Assembly: GCA_016756855.1 (NCBI GenBank)
Contig: JAESPD010000039.1
Location: forward strand, 1 to 34,523
Origin: a gamma proteobacterium endosymbiont of Lamellibrachia anaximandri
GTDB taxonomy: Bacteria > Pseudomonadota > Gammaproteobacteria > Chromatiales > Chromatiaceae
Direction: 5' to 3'
DNA length: 34,523 nucleotides
Shown here: positions 7,493-14,812 of the stretch, piece by piece
Layout: every line of letters starts with the position of its first letter
Numbering within the stretch: the stretch's first letter is position 1
The notes under the pieces: model-generated
The model's database searches: none
Told to the model about the DNA's origin: nothing
The model's input: the letters and a program-made list of their open reading frames with translations, nothing else
Position numbers and translations under genes: made by a program

Positions 7493-8455
7493 TTAATCCT
7501 CCGGGCGGCAGATCATATGACAGCTCACGGCACGTGCTGTTCTGTAGAGCAGCATAACGATCAGCAGTGTCAGCAGAGTGACAAGCACCCAACCCAATCC
7601 CGCATGCACAACTGATCCGGTATGTTCATACATCACAAGGGTGGCAATGGTGATCGCAGCCACAGGGAAGGAGTAGGCCCACCATGTGAGGAAAAAGTTA
7701 ATCCGGATAAAAAACCGGTATTGGGTCACCAGCAGGAGCGTCAGAAACAACCCCACATAGTAGAGAATTCTGGCAAAGGCATCGAGGTCTCCCGTCAATT
7801 TCATATATGCGAGGAAACCCACCGCCGGAGGTGCGATAAGAATAAACAGGGTCGGCATCAGTTTTTCAGGCAAGGGACTATGAAACATGATCCGGTAAAA
7901 GATAATCGTCATCAGCACGACCCAGAAGACGATGCCAATACTGAAGAAAAACCACGAAACCTCTGTATATCCAAGCTGCATCCCAGCTACAGGCACCAGC
8001 ACATTACCAACCACCGGAATAAACCACGCAGGATTGATGTGATGAATCTCGAACTGATCATGATGGATCCAGACACTCATGATATAGAGCGTGAATCCAA
8101 TATGCATCACACTCCCTATCAACCATAAAGGTTCTGCGGCCACAGGCAGTGTATGCAGAGAGACAATGGAGAGCAGTATCAGGCTGATGGAGATACTGGG
8201 GAAAAAATTCATCTTCACAGGATGATGCAATTCCCGGATAACCGCATCCCGAAAGCGGACAATTTTTCTCACATAGAAGAAAATCAGCACCACAAACAGA
8301 CCAGCGACAAACAGCGCCAGCGCACCATCGACATTCAGCCGCAAACCGAACGCGCGTTGAAACGTACTCCAGGCAATCGCAAGCCCGCATAACCCCATCA
8401 CAATGGAAAAGAAGGAGATGGGGAAATTCTCTAATCGGGATGGGTTAGACATCAT
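7493..8455 (-). CDS. SLAC1/TehA-family anion channel (TDT family)
   Basis: A 320-residue, very hydrophobic protein with about ten TM helices. The start (FPISFFSIVMGLCGLAIAW) matches the TehA/SLAC1 opening, in which a short polar lead is followed by helix 1 containing FxxVMGxxGLA. FFLTWWAYSFPVAAITIA near the end is a further family-like segment. These trimeric proteins carry one five-helix-pair pore per subunit and conduct small anions; bacterial TehA was first linked to tellurite tolerance, while the native substrate is usually unknown. No TehB methyltransferase is adjacent. The gene stands alone on the minus strand. Two ATGs (8455 and 8452) are equivalent choices. Confidence 0.85.
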   Translation of the reverse strand: MMSNPSRLENFPISFFSIVMGLCGLAIAWSTFQRAFGLRLNVDGALALFVAGLFVVLIFFYVRKIVRFRDAVIRELHHPVKMNFFPSISISLILLSIVSLHTLPVAAEPLWLIGSVMHIGFTLYIMSVWIHHDQFEIHHINPAWFIPVVGNVLVPVAGMQLGYTEVSWFFFSIGIVFWVVLMTIIFYRIMFHSPLPEKLMPTLFILIAPPAVGFLAYMKLTGDLDAFARILYYVGLFLTLLLVTQYRFFIRINFFLTWWAYSFPVAAITIATLVMYEHTGSVVHAGLGWVLVTLLTLLIVMLLYRTARAVSCHMICRPED

Positions 8456-8540
8456 GAATTCTCCGGTAAGCAGCTACTGCATTCAGCTCAACGGAGAGAA
8501 TCTGTAACCGGTTATTAAAGGCTACAGCATCCACAATCAC

Positions 8541-8576
8541 CTGCGGACATGCATTGCGTAAACGCAAATTCCGCAG
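8541..8576. repeat. Nested hairpin between nfo and the channel gene
   Basis: An outer stem CTGCGGA/TCCGCAG (8541-8547 with 8570-8576) encloses an inner stem TTGCG-TAAA-CGCAA (8554-8567). It lies in the 238-base gap downstream of nfo and upstream of the channel gene, both on the minus strand. There is no T-tract, so it could be an mRNA 3' structure or a protein-binding palindrome. I see no gene in the rest of this gap. Confidence 0.5.
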
Positions 8577-8693
8577 TTTCTATAGGCTTGTTGATATTGA
8601 TGTTGTTTGGCAGGAGCCGCATATCAATGGGTGTGACCAGATATGGGACAGTGCCTGATTGAGAGCGTTGTTGATATCCTCCAGCTTAGCTCG

Positions 8694-9539
8694 CTATTCA
8701 GTGGAAAACTGATAGAGCGCCTGTATCTCCTCTCGCCAGATCGTGTCATCAATCGTCTCCAGCACCATGGGAATATCATCAAAACGCGGATCCCGCATGA
8801 TGTAGCGGAAGGCGTCCCAGCCGATCTTTCCCTGGCCGAGGCTATGGTGCCGGTCCACCCGGGTCCCCAAGTCGGGCTTGCTGTCGTTGAGATGCATGCC
8901 CCGCAGATAGTTGAAACCGACGATGCGCTCAAACTCACCAAAGGTCTGCTCACAGGCGTCACTGGTCCGCAGATCGTAGCCGGAAACGAATGTATGACAG
9001 GTATCGAGGCAGACACCTACCCGGCTTTTATCCTCCACCCCATCGATAATTCTGGCCAACTGCTCAAACCGATAGCCCAGGGTGGAGCCTTGGCCTGCGG
9101 TGTTTTCGATCACCGCTGTCACCCCTTCCGTCTGCTCCAGGGCGATATTGATCGACTCGGATACGCGGTCGAGGCTCTCCTCCTCACCGATCTTTCGCAG
9201 GGTGGCGCCGGGATGGAAGTTAAGAAGTTTGAGACCAAGCTGTTCACAGCGCTGCATCTCGTCGATGAAGGCGGCACGGGATTTCTCCAGCCCCTCGGTC
9301 TCAGGATGCCCGAGATTGATCAGATAACTGTCGTGGGGCAGCACATGTTCCAGAGCGATGCCGACGTGTTCGATGTTTGCTTTGAAACCCTCTATCGCCT
9401 CATCAGTCAGCGACTTTGCCTTCCATTGACGCTGGTTCTTGGTGAACAGGGCAAAGGCCTTTGCACCGATCTTTTCAGCGTTCAACGGGGCGTTTTGAAC
9501 ACCACCGGATGCACTGACGTGGGCACCTATATACTTCAT
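8694..9539 (-). CDS. nfo: Endonuclease IV (AP endonuclease)
   Basis: This 281-residue protein is full length for the family (E. coli Nfo is 285). It is a TIM-barrel, tri-zinc enzyme that cleaves the phosphodiester 5' of abasic sites and removes 3'-blocking groups in base excision repair. Visible metal-site motifs in order are GAHVSASGG (5-13), [40 protein letters not shown] and the final VLETI. All expected ligands appear to be present. The ATG at 9539 is divergent from cysZ across a 73-base gap that must hold both promoters. Assignment is secure. Confidence 0.96.
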   Translation of the reverse strand: MKYIGAHVSASGGVQNAPLNAEKIGAKAFALFTKNQRQWKAKSLTDEAIEGFKANIEHVGIALEHVLPHDSYLINLGHPETEGLEKSRAAFIDEMQRCEQLGLKLLNFHPGATLRKIGEEESLDRVSESINIALEQTEGVTAVIENTAGQGSTLGYRFEQLARIIDGVEDKSRVGVCLDTCHTFVSGYDLRTSDACEQTFGEFERIVGFNYLRGMHLNDSKPDLGTRVDRHHSLGQGKIGWDAFRYIMRDPRFDDIPMVLETIDDTIWREEIQALYQFSTE

Positions 9540-9612
9540 TGGTTCTGTCCTTTGGTTATTGAATCTCTAACTCTGTTAAAATCCGCTTTTTATCAAAACA
9601 GACCGACGCGAT
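9540..9612. promoter_or_regulatory. Divergent nfo/cysZ promoter region
   Basis: This 73-base A+T-rich gap separates divergent starts. On the plus strand TAAAAT (9577-9582) is a good -10 candidate, with TTGGTT (9552-9557) as a weak -35 at a long 19-base spacing. No clear operator was seen. Confidence 0.35.
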
Positions 9613-10359
9613 ATGGCAAACAATCCCCTCTCCGGCGCCGGCTATCTGCTGCGCGGCTTGAGCCTGATAAGCAAACCCGGACTGAGACGCTTCGTGCTCA
9701 TTCCCCTGCTGATCAACATCCTGGTCTTCAGCCTGTTGGTTGGGGTGGGAATCAGCCAGTTCGATCTGCTGATGGATCACTTTCTGCCCGCCGACGACAG
9801 CTGGCTCTCCTACCTGCGCTGGCTGCTTTGGCCGATCTTCGCCCTGGCACTGCTGCTGATCATCTTCTATACCTTTACCATCATCGCCAACCTGATCGCT
9901 GCGCCATTCAACGGCCTGCTGGCTGAGAAGGTGGAGCTCTATCTCGGCGGCCGGTTGCAGGAGGAGAGTGGCAGCATCAAACAGGTGATGAAAGATATTC
10001 TGCCTGCCCTGTTTTCTGAACTGCGCAAGATACTCTATTTTTTGCTGCGGGCAGTCCCCCTGCTGATTCTCTTCCTGATCCCGGTAGTCAACATTGTTGC
10101 ACCCTTTTTATGGCTGGCCTTCGGTGCCTGGTTTCTCTCTATCGAGTATGGCGACTACCCGATGGGTAATCACAGCCTGTTCTTCAAGGAACAGCACAAA
10201 CGTCTGAAAAAGGCCCGTTTTACCGCGGTGGCTTTTGGCGGCGGTGTCACACTGTTGATGATGGTGCCCATCCTGAATTTTGTTGCCATGCCGGCGGCGG
10301 TGGCCGGAGCCACTGTCTTCTGGAAAGAGCGTCTGGAGAGCTCTGGCGGCGACACTTAG
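9613..10359 (+). CDS. cysZ: CysZ-type sulfate transporter
   Basis: A 248-residue protein, close to E. coli CysZ (253). Family landmarks are NPLSGAGYLLRGLSLI at 4-19, where CysZ proteins begin, hydrophobic segments at about 25-48 and 68-95, the NLIAAPFNGLLAEKVE segment near 96-112, and a C-terminal EYGDYPMGNH motif. CysZ is an inner-membrane channel bringing sulfate in for cysteine synthesis. It is not grouped with cysteine genes here, so regulation by CysB cannot be inferred from context. The gene is divergent from nfo and convergent with the aminotransferase. Confidence 0.92.
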   Translation: MANNPLSGAGYLLRGLSLISKPGLRRFVLIPLLINILVFSLLVGVGISQFDLLMDHFLPADDSWLSYLRWLLWPIFALALLLIIFYTFTIIANLIAAPFNGLLAEKVELYLGGRLQEESGSIKQVMKDILPALFSELRKILYFLLRAVPLLILFLIPVVNIVAPFLWLAFGAWFLSIEYGDYPMGNHSLFFKEQHKRLKKARFTAVAFGGGVTLLMMVPILNFVAMPAAVAGATVFWKERLESSGGDT

Positions 10360-10373
10360 CTTTTTGGATACTC

Positions 10374-11534
10374 CTACATCCGGATAAAGTTCCGCAAGCG
10401 CGCCACTCCCTCCTCCAGGTTGGGCAGTGAGGTGGTATAGGCGAACCGCAGATGCGCCTCGGGCCGGTTGAACCCGAAATCGCGGCCAGGCGTGACAGCC
10501 ACTCCGGCCTCCTCCAGCAGCGCCTCGGCAAAGGCATGACTATCATCCGTGACCGCCTCGCAGTTGGCATAGAGATAGAAGGCTCCCTGCGGGGTGACGG
10601 GAAGTTCAAATCCCATCCCGCGCAGCTCGGGCAGCAGAAAATCCCGCCGCTGCAGATACTCGACCCGGCGCGCTTCAAGTATCTCCAGCACCTCCGGTTC
10701 AAAGGCCTTCAGCGCCGCATGCTGGGAGAGGGTGGGGGCTGCAAGAAAGATATTCTGGGCCAGACGGTCAAGAGGGTCGACGGCAGCCTCGGGGGCCACC
10801 AGCCAGCCGAGACGCCATCCGGTCATGCCGAAAAACTTGGAGAAACTGTTGATAACAAAGATATCATCGTCGATGGAGAGGGCGGTTCCTCCAACGGCAT
10901 CGTAGATCAGCCCCTGATAGATCTCATCGACAATCAGCAGACCGCCCAAACGGCTGACTGTATCGTGCAACGCTGTGAGTGCCTCCAGTGTGAGCAACGT
11001 CCCTGTGGGGTTGGCGGGCGTTGCCACCAGCACGGCCTTGGTATCCGGCCGCCATGCCGTCTCCACGATCTCCGCCGTGAGCTGATAACCTGTATCTGCG
11101 CCAACCGGCACACCTATCGGCGTACCATTGACCAGCTCCACGAAGTGACGGTTGCAGGGATAGCCGGGGTCGGCCATCAGGACGCTCTCTCCAGGATTGA
11201 TCAGCATGCTCATCACCAGTTGCAGGGCGCCGGATGCCCCTGGCGTGACGATGATGCGGGCAGGGTCGATATCCACCCCGTAGCTGCTGACATAGAACCC
11301 TGCGATTGCTTCCCGCAAAGCGGGCAACCCCTTGGCCGGAGTGTAGTGGGTCTCACCCGCCGCAAGGGCCACTTCTCCCGCATGGATAATAGGCGCAGGG
11401 GTGATAAAATCGGGTTCACCGATCTCCATGTGGATGATCGAACGCCCCTCTGCTTCCAGCCTGTGTGCTTTTGCCAACAGGTTCATCACATAGAAGGGCT
11501 TGATGCGTGCCATCCTGTCGGCAATGGGGATCAT
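10374..11534 (-). CDS. PLP-dependent class I/II aminotransferase
   Basis: A 386-residue fold-type I aminotransferase. Motifs in order: substrate-region EIGEPDF near 38-44, cofactor loop TPGASGALQL, the conserved PANPTG with its asparagine, DEIYQGLIY with the PLP-contacting aspartate and tyrosine, the lysine motif SFSKFFGMTGWRLGW, and a C-terminal LRFAYTTS arginine motif for the substrate carboxylate. It resembles the AspC/Ala aminotransferase-like clade, whose amino-donor preference cannot be read from sequence. The stop is 14 bases from the convergent cysZ stop. Upstream on the same strand lies cbbY 35 bases away, so co-transcription is likely. Confidence 0.9.
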   Translation of the reverse strand: MIPIADRMARIKPFYVMNLLAKAHRLEAEGRSIIHMEIGEPDFITPAPIIHAGEVALAAGETHYTPAKGLPALREAIAGFYVSSYGVDIDPARIIVTPGASGALQLVMSMLINPGESVLMADPGYPCNRHFVELVNGTPIGVPVGADTGYQLTAEIVETAWRPDTKAVLVATPANPTGTLLTLEALTALHDTVSRLGGLLIVDEIYQGLIYDAVGGTALSIDDDIFVINSFSKFFGMTGWRLGWLVAPEAAVDPLDRLAQNIFLAAPTLSQHAALKAFEPEVLEILEARRVEYLQRRDFLLPELRGMGFELPVTPQGAFYLYANCEAVTDDSHAFAEALLEEAGVAVTPGRDFGFNRPEAHLRFAYTTSLPNLEEGVARLRNFIRM

Positions 11535-11569
11535 CTTCCCGGCTCCTTCAAGGGTATTTTGACGGCGTA

Positions 11570-12337
11570 TTAACCCCGGCCATAGAAGGCTCTCAACAGC
11601 GCAAGATCGACATAGCCGGCTCCACCCGCATCACCAGAGATCACGCGAAAATTGTCACCAGGATCGCCCAACTGGTCAAGTACCAACGCCGCACCATTGA
11701 AATCGTGATCCTCAGTGTAATCATTGGTAGTGACCAATATTGAGCCGATACCGGCAGAGGCAGCTGATTTCACGCCGTTCTCTGAATCCTCGAACGCGAT
11801 GCACTGTTCAGGGGATAGCTTCATCTGCTCCATGGCCCAAGTGTAGATATCCGGCGCAGGCTTCTTCGCCGGTACGATATCACCCGCTGCGATCACCTCG
11901 AACCACTCCTCTGCAGCCGGGTCCAGTGCATGCTGTAACAGCGCGCTGATATTGGCCGGGGTGGTAGTGGTGGCGATGGCAAGCCGCAATCCCGCCTTCC
12001 GCACCTCAGTCAAGAGCCTCCTGACCCCGTTGCGCATGGGGATCGCGCCCTCTGCCAACATACTGGTGTAGTGGGCGGTCTTCTGTTTGTGCAGCGCTGC
12101 AATAAAACCATCCAGGTCTGCGGGCCGTTCAAAATCGGTATTGAAACTGTCCAGATAATAACGAATCCGCTCTTTGCCTCCGGTCACCGCCAGCAACTCT
12201 CCATAGAGCGCCACCGACCACTCCCAGCCGAGTCCCGCATCGGCAAATGCCCGGTTGAATGCCACCCGATGACCGTCCTTCTCAGTATCGGCCAAGGTGC
12301 CGTCCACATCGAAAATCAGCGCTTCCAATTCAGCCAT
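11570..12337 (-). CDS. cbbY: CbbY-type HAD phosphatase (xylulose-1,5-bisphosphate phosphatase)
   Basis: A 255-residue HAD subfamily IA protein. Motif I FDVDGTLADTE (9-19) gives the nucleophile Asp10 and Asp12; motif II is in AIATTTTPANI; the catalytic lysine lies in VPAKKPAPDIY, and motif III is AFEDSENGVKSA. The cap sequence with TGGKERIRYY and AAGDIVPAKKPAPD is characteristic of CbbY, which dephosphorylates the RuBisCO misfire product xylulose-1,5-bisphosphate, rather than of generic beta-phosphoglucomutases. The ATG at 12337 is preferred to a TTG at 12352. Context (an aminotransferase downstream) is not Calvin-cycle specific, but the gene suggests the organism encodes RuBisCO. Confidence 0.85.
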   Translation of the reverse strand: MAELEALIFDVDGTLADTEKDGHRVAFNRAFADAGLGWEWSVALYGELLAVTGGKERIRYYLDSFNTDFERPADLDGFIAALHKQKTAHYTSMLAEGAIPMRNGVRRLLTEVRKAGLRLAIATTTTPANISALLQHALDPAAEEWFEVIAAGDIVPAKKPAPDIYTWAMEQMKLSPEQCIAFEDSENGVKSAASAGIGSILVTTNDYTEDHDFNGAALVLDQLGDPGDNFRVISGDAGGAGYVDLALLRAFYGRG

Positions 12338-12532
12338 AACTCTACTCACCAATCAGTCAAATCGGGCTAGCTTACCCAAACCACCGCAACCTTGCACCCC
12401 CATGTAAAAAAGCGGAATTTTGAGTTCGGGGAAAGAATCACCCTTTAATTGACCTGGCACATTAAGAAAATGGCAATCTGGACGATACTAGTTATTGTCA
12501 AGCAAACATTGATTGAGGAAACGCCCATTTTG

Positions 12533-12561
12533 TTGTCTAGCAACTGGGTTTCTGGTATAGA
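12533..12561 (+). promoter_or_regulatory. Candidate sigma-70 promoter of dksA
   Basis: TTGTCT (12533-12538) and TATAGA (12556-12561) are separated by exactly 17 bases, each matching 4 of 6 consensus positions. Transcription would start near 12568, about 30 bases before the dksA ATG. A small hairpin (CCTCTT at 12566-12571, AAGAGG at 12577-12582) would then form the 5' end of the transcript. GGGAG just upstream of the ATG is the ribosome binding site. Confidence 0.45.
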
Positions 12562-12599
12562 TAGTCCTCTTCACTCAAGAGGTATTCGGGAGTCAGTGA

Positions 12600-13043
12600 A
12601 TGGCCCAGAAGAAAGCCAAAAAAGATGTGAGTTCAGGACCGTTTGGTTTTGAGCCCTATCAGCCCAATAAGGGCGAAGAGTACATGAACGAAAAGCAGGA
12701 GGCGCATTTTCTCGCCATCCTGCGGGCCTGGAAGGCGGATTTAATGGAGGAGGTCGACCGAACCGCGCATCACATGCAGGACGAGGCGGCAAATTTTCCC
12801 GATCCAAACGACCGGGCCACACAGGAGTCGGAGTTCAGTCTGGAGCTGCGCACCCGCGACCGTGAACGTAAACTGATCAAAAAGATCGACTCAACGATCA
12901 CCCAAATCGACAATCACGACTATGGATTCTGCGAGTCCTGCGGTGTGGAGATCGGCATCCGCCGCCTGGAGGCCAGACCCACTGCCAGCCAGTGTATCGA
13001 TTGCAAGACCCTGGATGAGATCAGGGAGAAACAGATGGGCTGA
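12600..13043 (+). CDS. dksA: RNA polymerase-binding transcription factor DksA
   Basis: A 147-residue protein, close to E. coli DksA (151). The coiled coil spans about 35-105 and contains the tip motif with the acidic pair in [12 protein letters not shown]; the two aspartates (D-x-x-D in DPND) are the residues inserted into the polymerase secondary channel. The C4 zinc finger is CESC at about 112-115 and CIDC near 133-136. DksA potentiates ppGpp control of stable RNA and amino-acid promoters. It lies directly upstream of gluQ with a terminator in between, an arrangement conserved in gammaproteobacteria. The ATG at 12600 has a GGGAG site and a candidate promoter upstream. Confidence 0.97.
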   Translation: MAQKKAKKDVSSGPFGFEPYQPNKGEEYMNEKQEAHFLAILRAWKADLMEEVDRTAHHMQDEAANFPDPNDRATQESEFSLELRTRDRERKLIKKIDSTITQIDNHDYGFCESCGVEIGIRRLEARPTASQCIDCKTLDEIREKQMG

Positions 13044-13061
13044 ACCCGCCCACCTCTGCTT

Positions 13062-13095
13062 AATTAAAAAGCCGGCGCAAGCCGGTTTTTTAATT
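13062..13095 (+). terminator. Terminator between dksA and gluQ
   Basis: AATTAAAAAGCCGGC and GCCGGTTTTTTAATT form a long, nearly perfect stem around the loop GCAA, ending in a T-tract. It begins 18 bases after the dksA stop and ends 6 bases before the gluQ ATG. gluQ expression from the dksA promoter must therefore pass this terminator. Confidence 0.85.
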
Positions 13096-13101
13096 CTTGT
13101 C

Positions 13102-14016
13102 ATGAACCAGGTCAATAACAACCAGGTCCCGCCCTACTGCGGCCGCTTTGCCCCCTCCCCAACCGGACCACTCCATTTCGGCTCACTGGTGGCGGCCCTC
13201 GGCAGCTATCTTGATGCCCGGGCCAACCATGGCGAGTGGCTGGTACGTATGGAGGATCTCGATCAGACACGTGAGATCAAAGGCTCTGCCGATGAGATAT
13301 TACGCACTCTCGATCGCTTCGGTTTTGAGTGGGAAGGTGAGGTCATTCGTCAAAGCCGTCGTACCGACGCCTACGCCCACGCCCTCGGTGTTCTGAGCAG
13401 AGAGGATCTTGTCTACCCCTGTGGCTGCACGCGAAAAGAGATCAACATCGCTGCCCGCCCAGGCATCGAGTCTGCCGTCTACCCCGGTACCTGTCGCCAG
13501 GGGTTACGGGCGGGCAGGAAAGAACGGGCTATCCGTCTGCGAACCTTTGATGATCCATCAGTGTATGAAGACCTGATCCAGGGAGAAGTGACGCAAAATC
13601 TGGCCAGCGACATAGGGGACTTCATTATCCGCCGCGCAGACGGCTACCACGCCTACCAGCTTGCTGTAGTGGTGGACGATGCCTGGCAGGGGATCACTCA
13701 CATCGTGCGCGGCGCAGATCTTCTGCTATCCACTCCCCGTCAGATCCACCTGCAACAGCTGTTGGAACTGCCCACACCAGTCTATGCCCACCTGCCGCTG
13801 GCGGTGGATGCAAATGGCCGAAAGCTGAGCAAACAGTACAAGGATGCCCCGGTTGAAAATCGACACCCCCTGGCTGCACTGTTGATGGCATTACAGCACC
13901 TGGGTCAACCCCTACCCGGTGAAAGACCTACCGGCATCGACGATTTCTGGGATTGGGCAATTTCAAACTGGCAATTGGAAAATGTCCCGGCTGAACGAAT
14001 GCTTCAGGCCCGTTGA
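13102..14016 (+). CDS. gluQ: Glutamyl-Q tRNA(Asp) synthetase
   Basis: A 304-residue truncated glutamyl-tRNA synthetase paralogue lacking the anticodon-binding domain. It activates glutamate and transfers it to queuosine at the wobble position of tRNA(Asp). GRFAPSPTGPLHFGSL near 13-28 contains the class I HIGH-equivalent (PLHFG). YPCGCTRKEI and YPGTC supply zinc-ligand cysteines, and GRKLSKQ corresponds to KMSKS. The frame is open far upstream, overlapping dksA, but the ATG at 13102 follows the terminator and matches the family length. It sits immediately downstream of dksA, and its translation depends on readthrough or an internal promoter. Confidence 0.95.
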   Translation: MNQVNNNQVPPYCGRFAPSPTGPLHFGSLVAALGSYLDARANHGEWLVRMEDLDQTREIKGSADEILRTLDRFGFEWEGEVIRQSRRTDAYAHALGVLSREDLVYPCGCTRKEINIAARPGIESAVYPGTCRQGLRAGRKERAIRLRTFDDPSVYEDLIQGEVTQNLASDIGDFIIRRADGYHAYQLAVVVDDAWQGITHIVRGADLLLSTPRQIHLQQLLELPTPVYAHLPLAVDANGRKLSKQYKDAPVENRHPLAALLMALQHLGQPLPGERPTGIDDFWDWAISNWQLENVPAERMLQAR

Positions 14017-14043
14017 TTCTTGCGTGACGACGACTCAATGTAG

Positions 14044-14069
14044 GCCCGATCAAGCGTAGCGGATCGGGC
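14044..14069. repeat. REP-like palindrome
   Basis: GCCCGATC (14044-14051) and GATCGGGC (14062-14069) form a perfect 8-bp stem with the loop AAGCGTAGCG. The loop and flanks (GTAGG before, CGTTCC after) resemble the common bacterial repetitive extragenic palindromes with an AGCGxAGCG core. Only one copy is seen in this window. Confidence 0.5.
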
Positions 14070-14204
14070 GTTCCTGACTATAGCTATTGAGATTGCCGGT
14101 TCCGCTGCGCTTGAACCAGCCTACCTCTCAAGACTTCTATTCGCATTACAGAAAATATGTAAAAATGGCAGATCACACCACGCCTAATCAGGGAAGCTAT
14201 AACA

Positions 14205-14621
14205 ATGAAAAAGACCTATCGTTCACTCACTGCTTTGCCTCTTATTCTAATGTTGTCGGGAAATGCCTATGCACTTTCCGGGCAGGATTACCTCGACAAA
14301 TGCAAGGAGGCCATCACAACCCCGTTGGAAAAGGAGACAGCGCAACAGGCTGTCAACCGTGCACTCGATGCCGGATCCTGTGGAGGTTTTCTGGGAGGAA
14401 CACTCGGCGGAATGAATCTGGTCGGCAATATGCTACTGCATAAAAAAGCGCTGAAGCGAAACTTCGTCTGCCTGGATGAGGGGAAACAGATCAACGAATT
14501 GCTGAAAGAGTTTCTGGTCTACCTTGAAGGGAAGCCAAAAAATTTAGAGGCTCCGGTACAGATGCACATCTTTAACCATTTCTCCAAGAAGTATTATTGC
14601 CAACCCATCGATAAGCAGTAA
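14205..14621 (+). CDS. Rap1a/Tai-like exported protein
   Basis: A 138-residue protein with a signal peptide at 1-23 (basic MKKTYR, hydrophobic core, NAYA cleavage). The mature part has the Rap1a/Tai pattern: GQDYLDKCKEA, SCGGFLGGTLGG, FVCLDEGKQINELLKEFLVYLEGKP, and a final YYC. Its conserved cysteines probably form disulfides in the periplasm. Founding members are immunity proteins against type VI secretion effectors, but the fold also occurs in solitary periplasmic proteins of unknown role. No effector or type VI gene is nearby, so an immunity function is not supported by context. Confidence 0.7.
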   Translation: MKKTYRSLTALPLILMLSGNAYALSGQDYLDKCKEAITTPLEKETAQQAVNRALDAGSCGGFLGGTLGGMNLVGNMLLHKKALKRNFVCLDEGKQINELLKEFLVYLEGKPKNLEAPVQMHIFNHFSKKYYCQPIDKQ

Positions 14622-14744
14622 GCCATTCCCTTCGCCCATTGAATTGTTGCAGCAGCGCCCTCGCCGCGATTGCTCCGTAGATGGTCAGATCGCAGCGGAA
14701 GCACCGCTCCCACTAACAGCGGGGAATAAATGCAATAGGGGATT
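14622..14744. other. Intergenic stretch with imperfect palindrome
   Basis: No ORF is seen. An imperfect inverted repeat (CCGCGAT near 14663, ATCGCAGCGG near 14690) resembles degenerate extragenic repeats. It precedes the terminator below. Confidence 0.3.
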
Positions 14745-14782
14745 AAAAAAACCGCCGCTACTTTCGTAGCGGCGGTTTTTTT
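14745..14782. terminator. Bidirectional terminator between convergent genes
   Basis: AAACCGCCGCTAC and GTAGCGGCGGTTT form a perfect 13-bp core stem with the loop TTTC, flanked by an A-run on the left and a T-run on the right. It can therefore terminate both the Rap1a-like gene (plus) and the PEP-CTERM gene (minus). Confidence 0.9.
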
Positions 14783-14812
14783 GTCTCAATCAGTCTACGA
14801 CTGAATCAACTT

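Noticed and set aside
7272-7496. 74-codon plus-strand ORF after the membrane protein
   Set aside because: It starts with GTG without a ribosome binding site, has no recognisable features, and crosses a G/C hairpin and the stop region of the channel gene.
8643-9926. 427-codon ORF antisense to nfo and running into cysZ
   Set aside because: It is a shadow of two well-supported genes; its translation has no domain pattern.
10452-11573. 373-codon ORF antisense to the aminotransferase
   Set aside because: It is fully explained by high-G/C codon bias on the opposite strand of a strong gene.
13062-13095. Riboswitch for gluQ
   Set aside because: The structure is a plain terminator; no conserved aptamer-like sequence is visible in the short spacer.
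12922-13101. 5' extension of gluQ into dksA
   Set aside because: It crosses a strong terminator and the dksA zinc-finger codons; the ATG at 13102 gives the family length.
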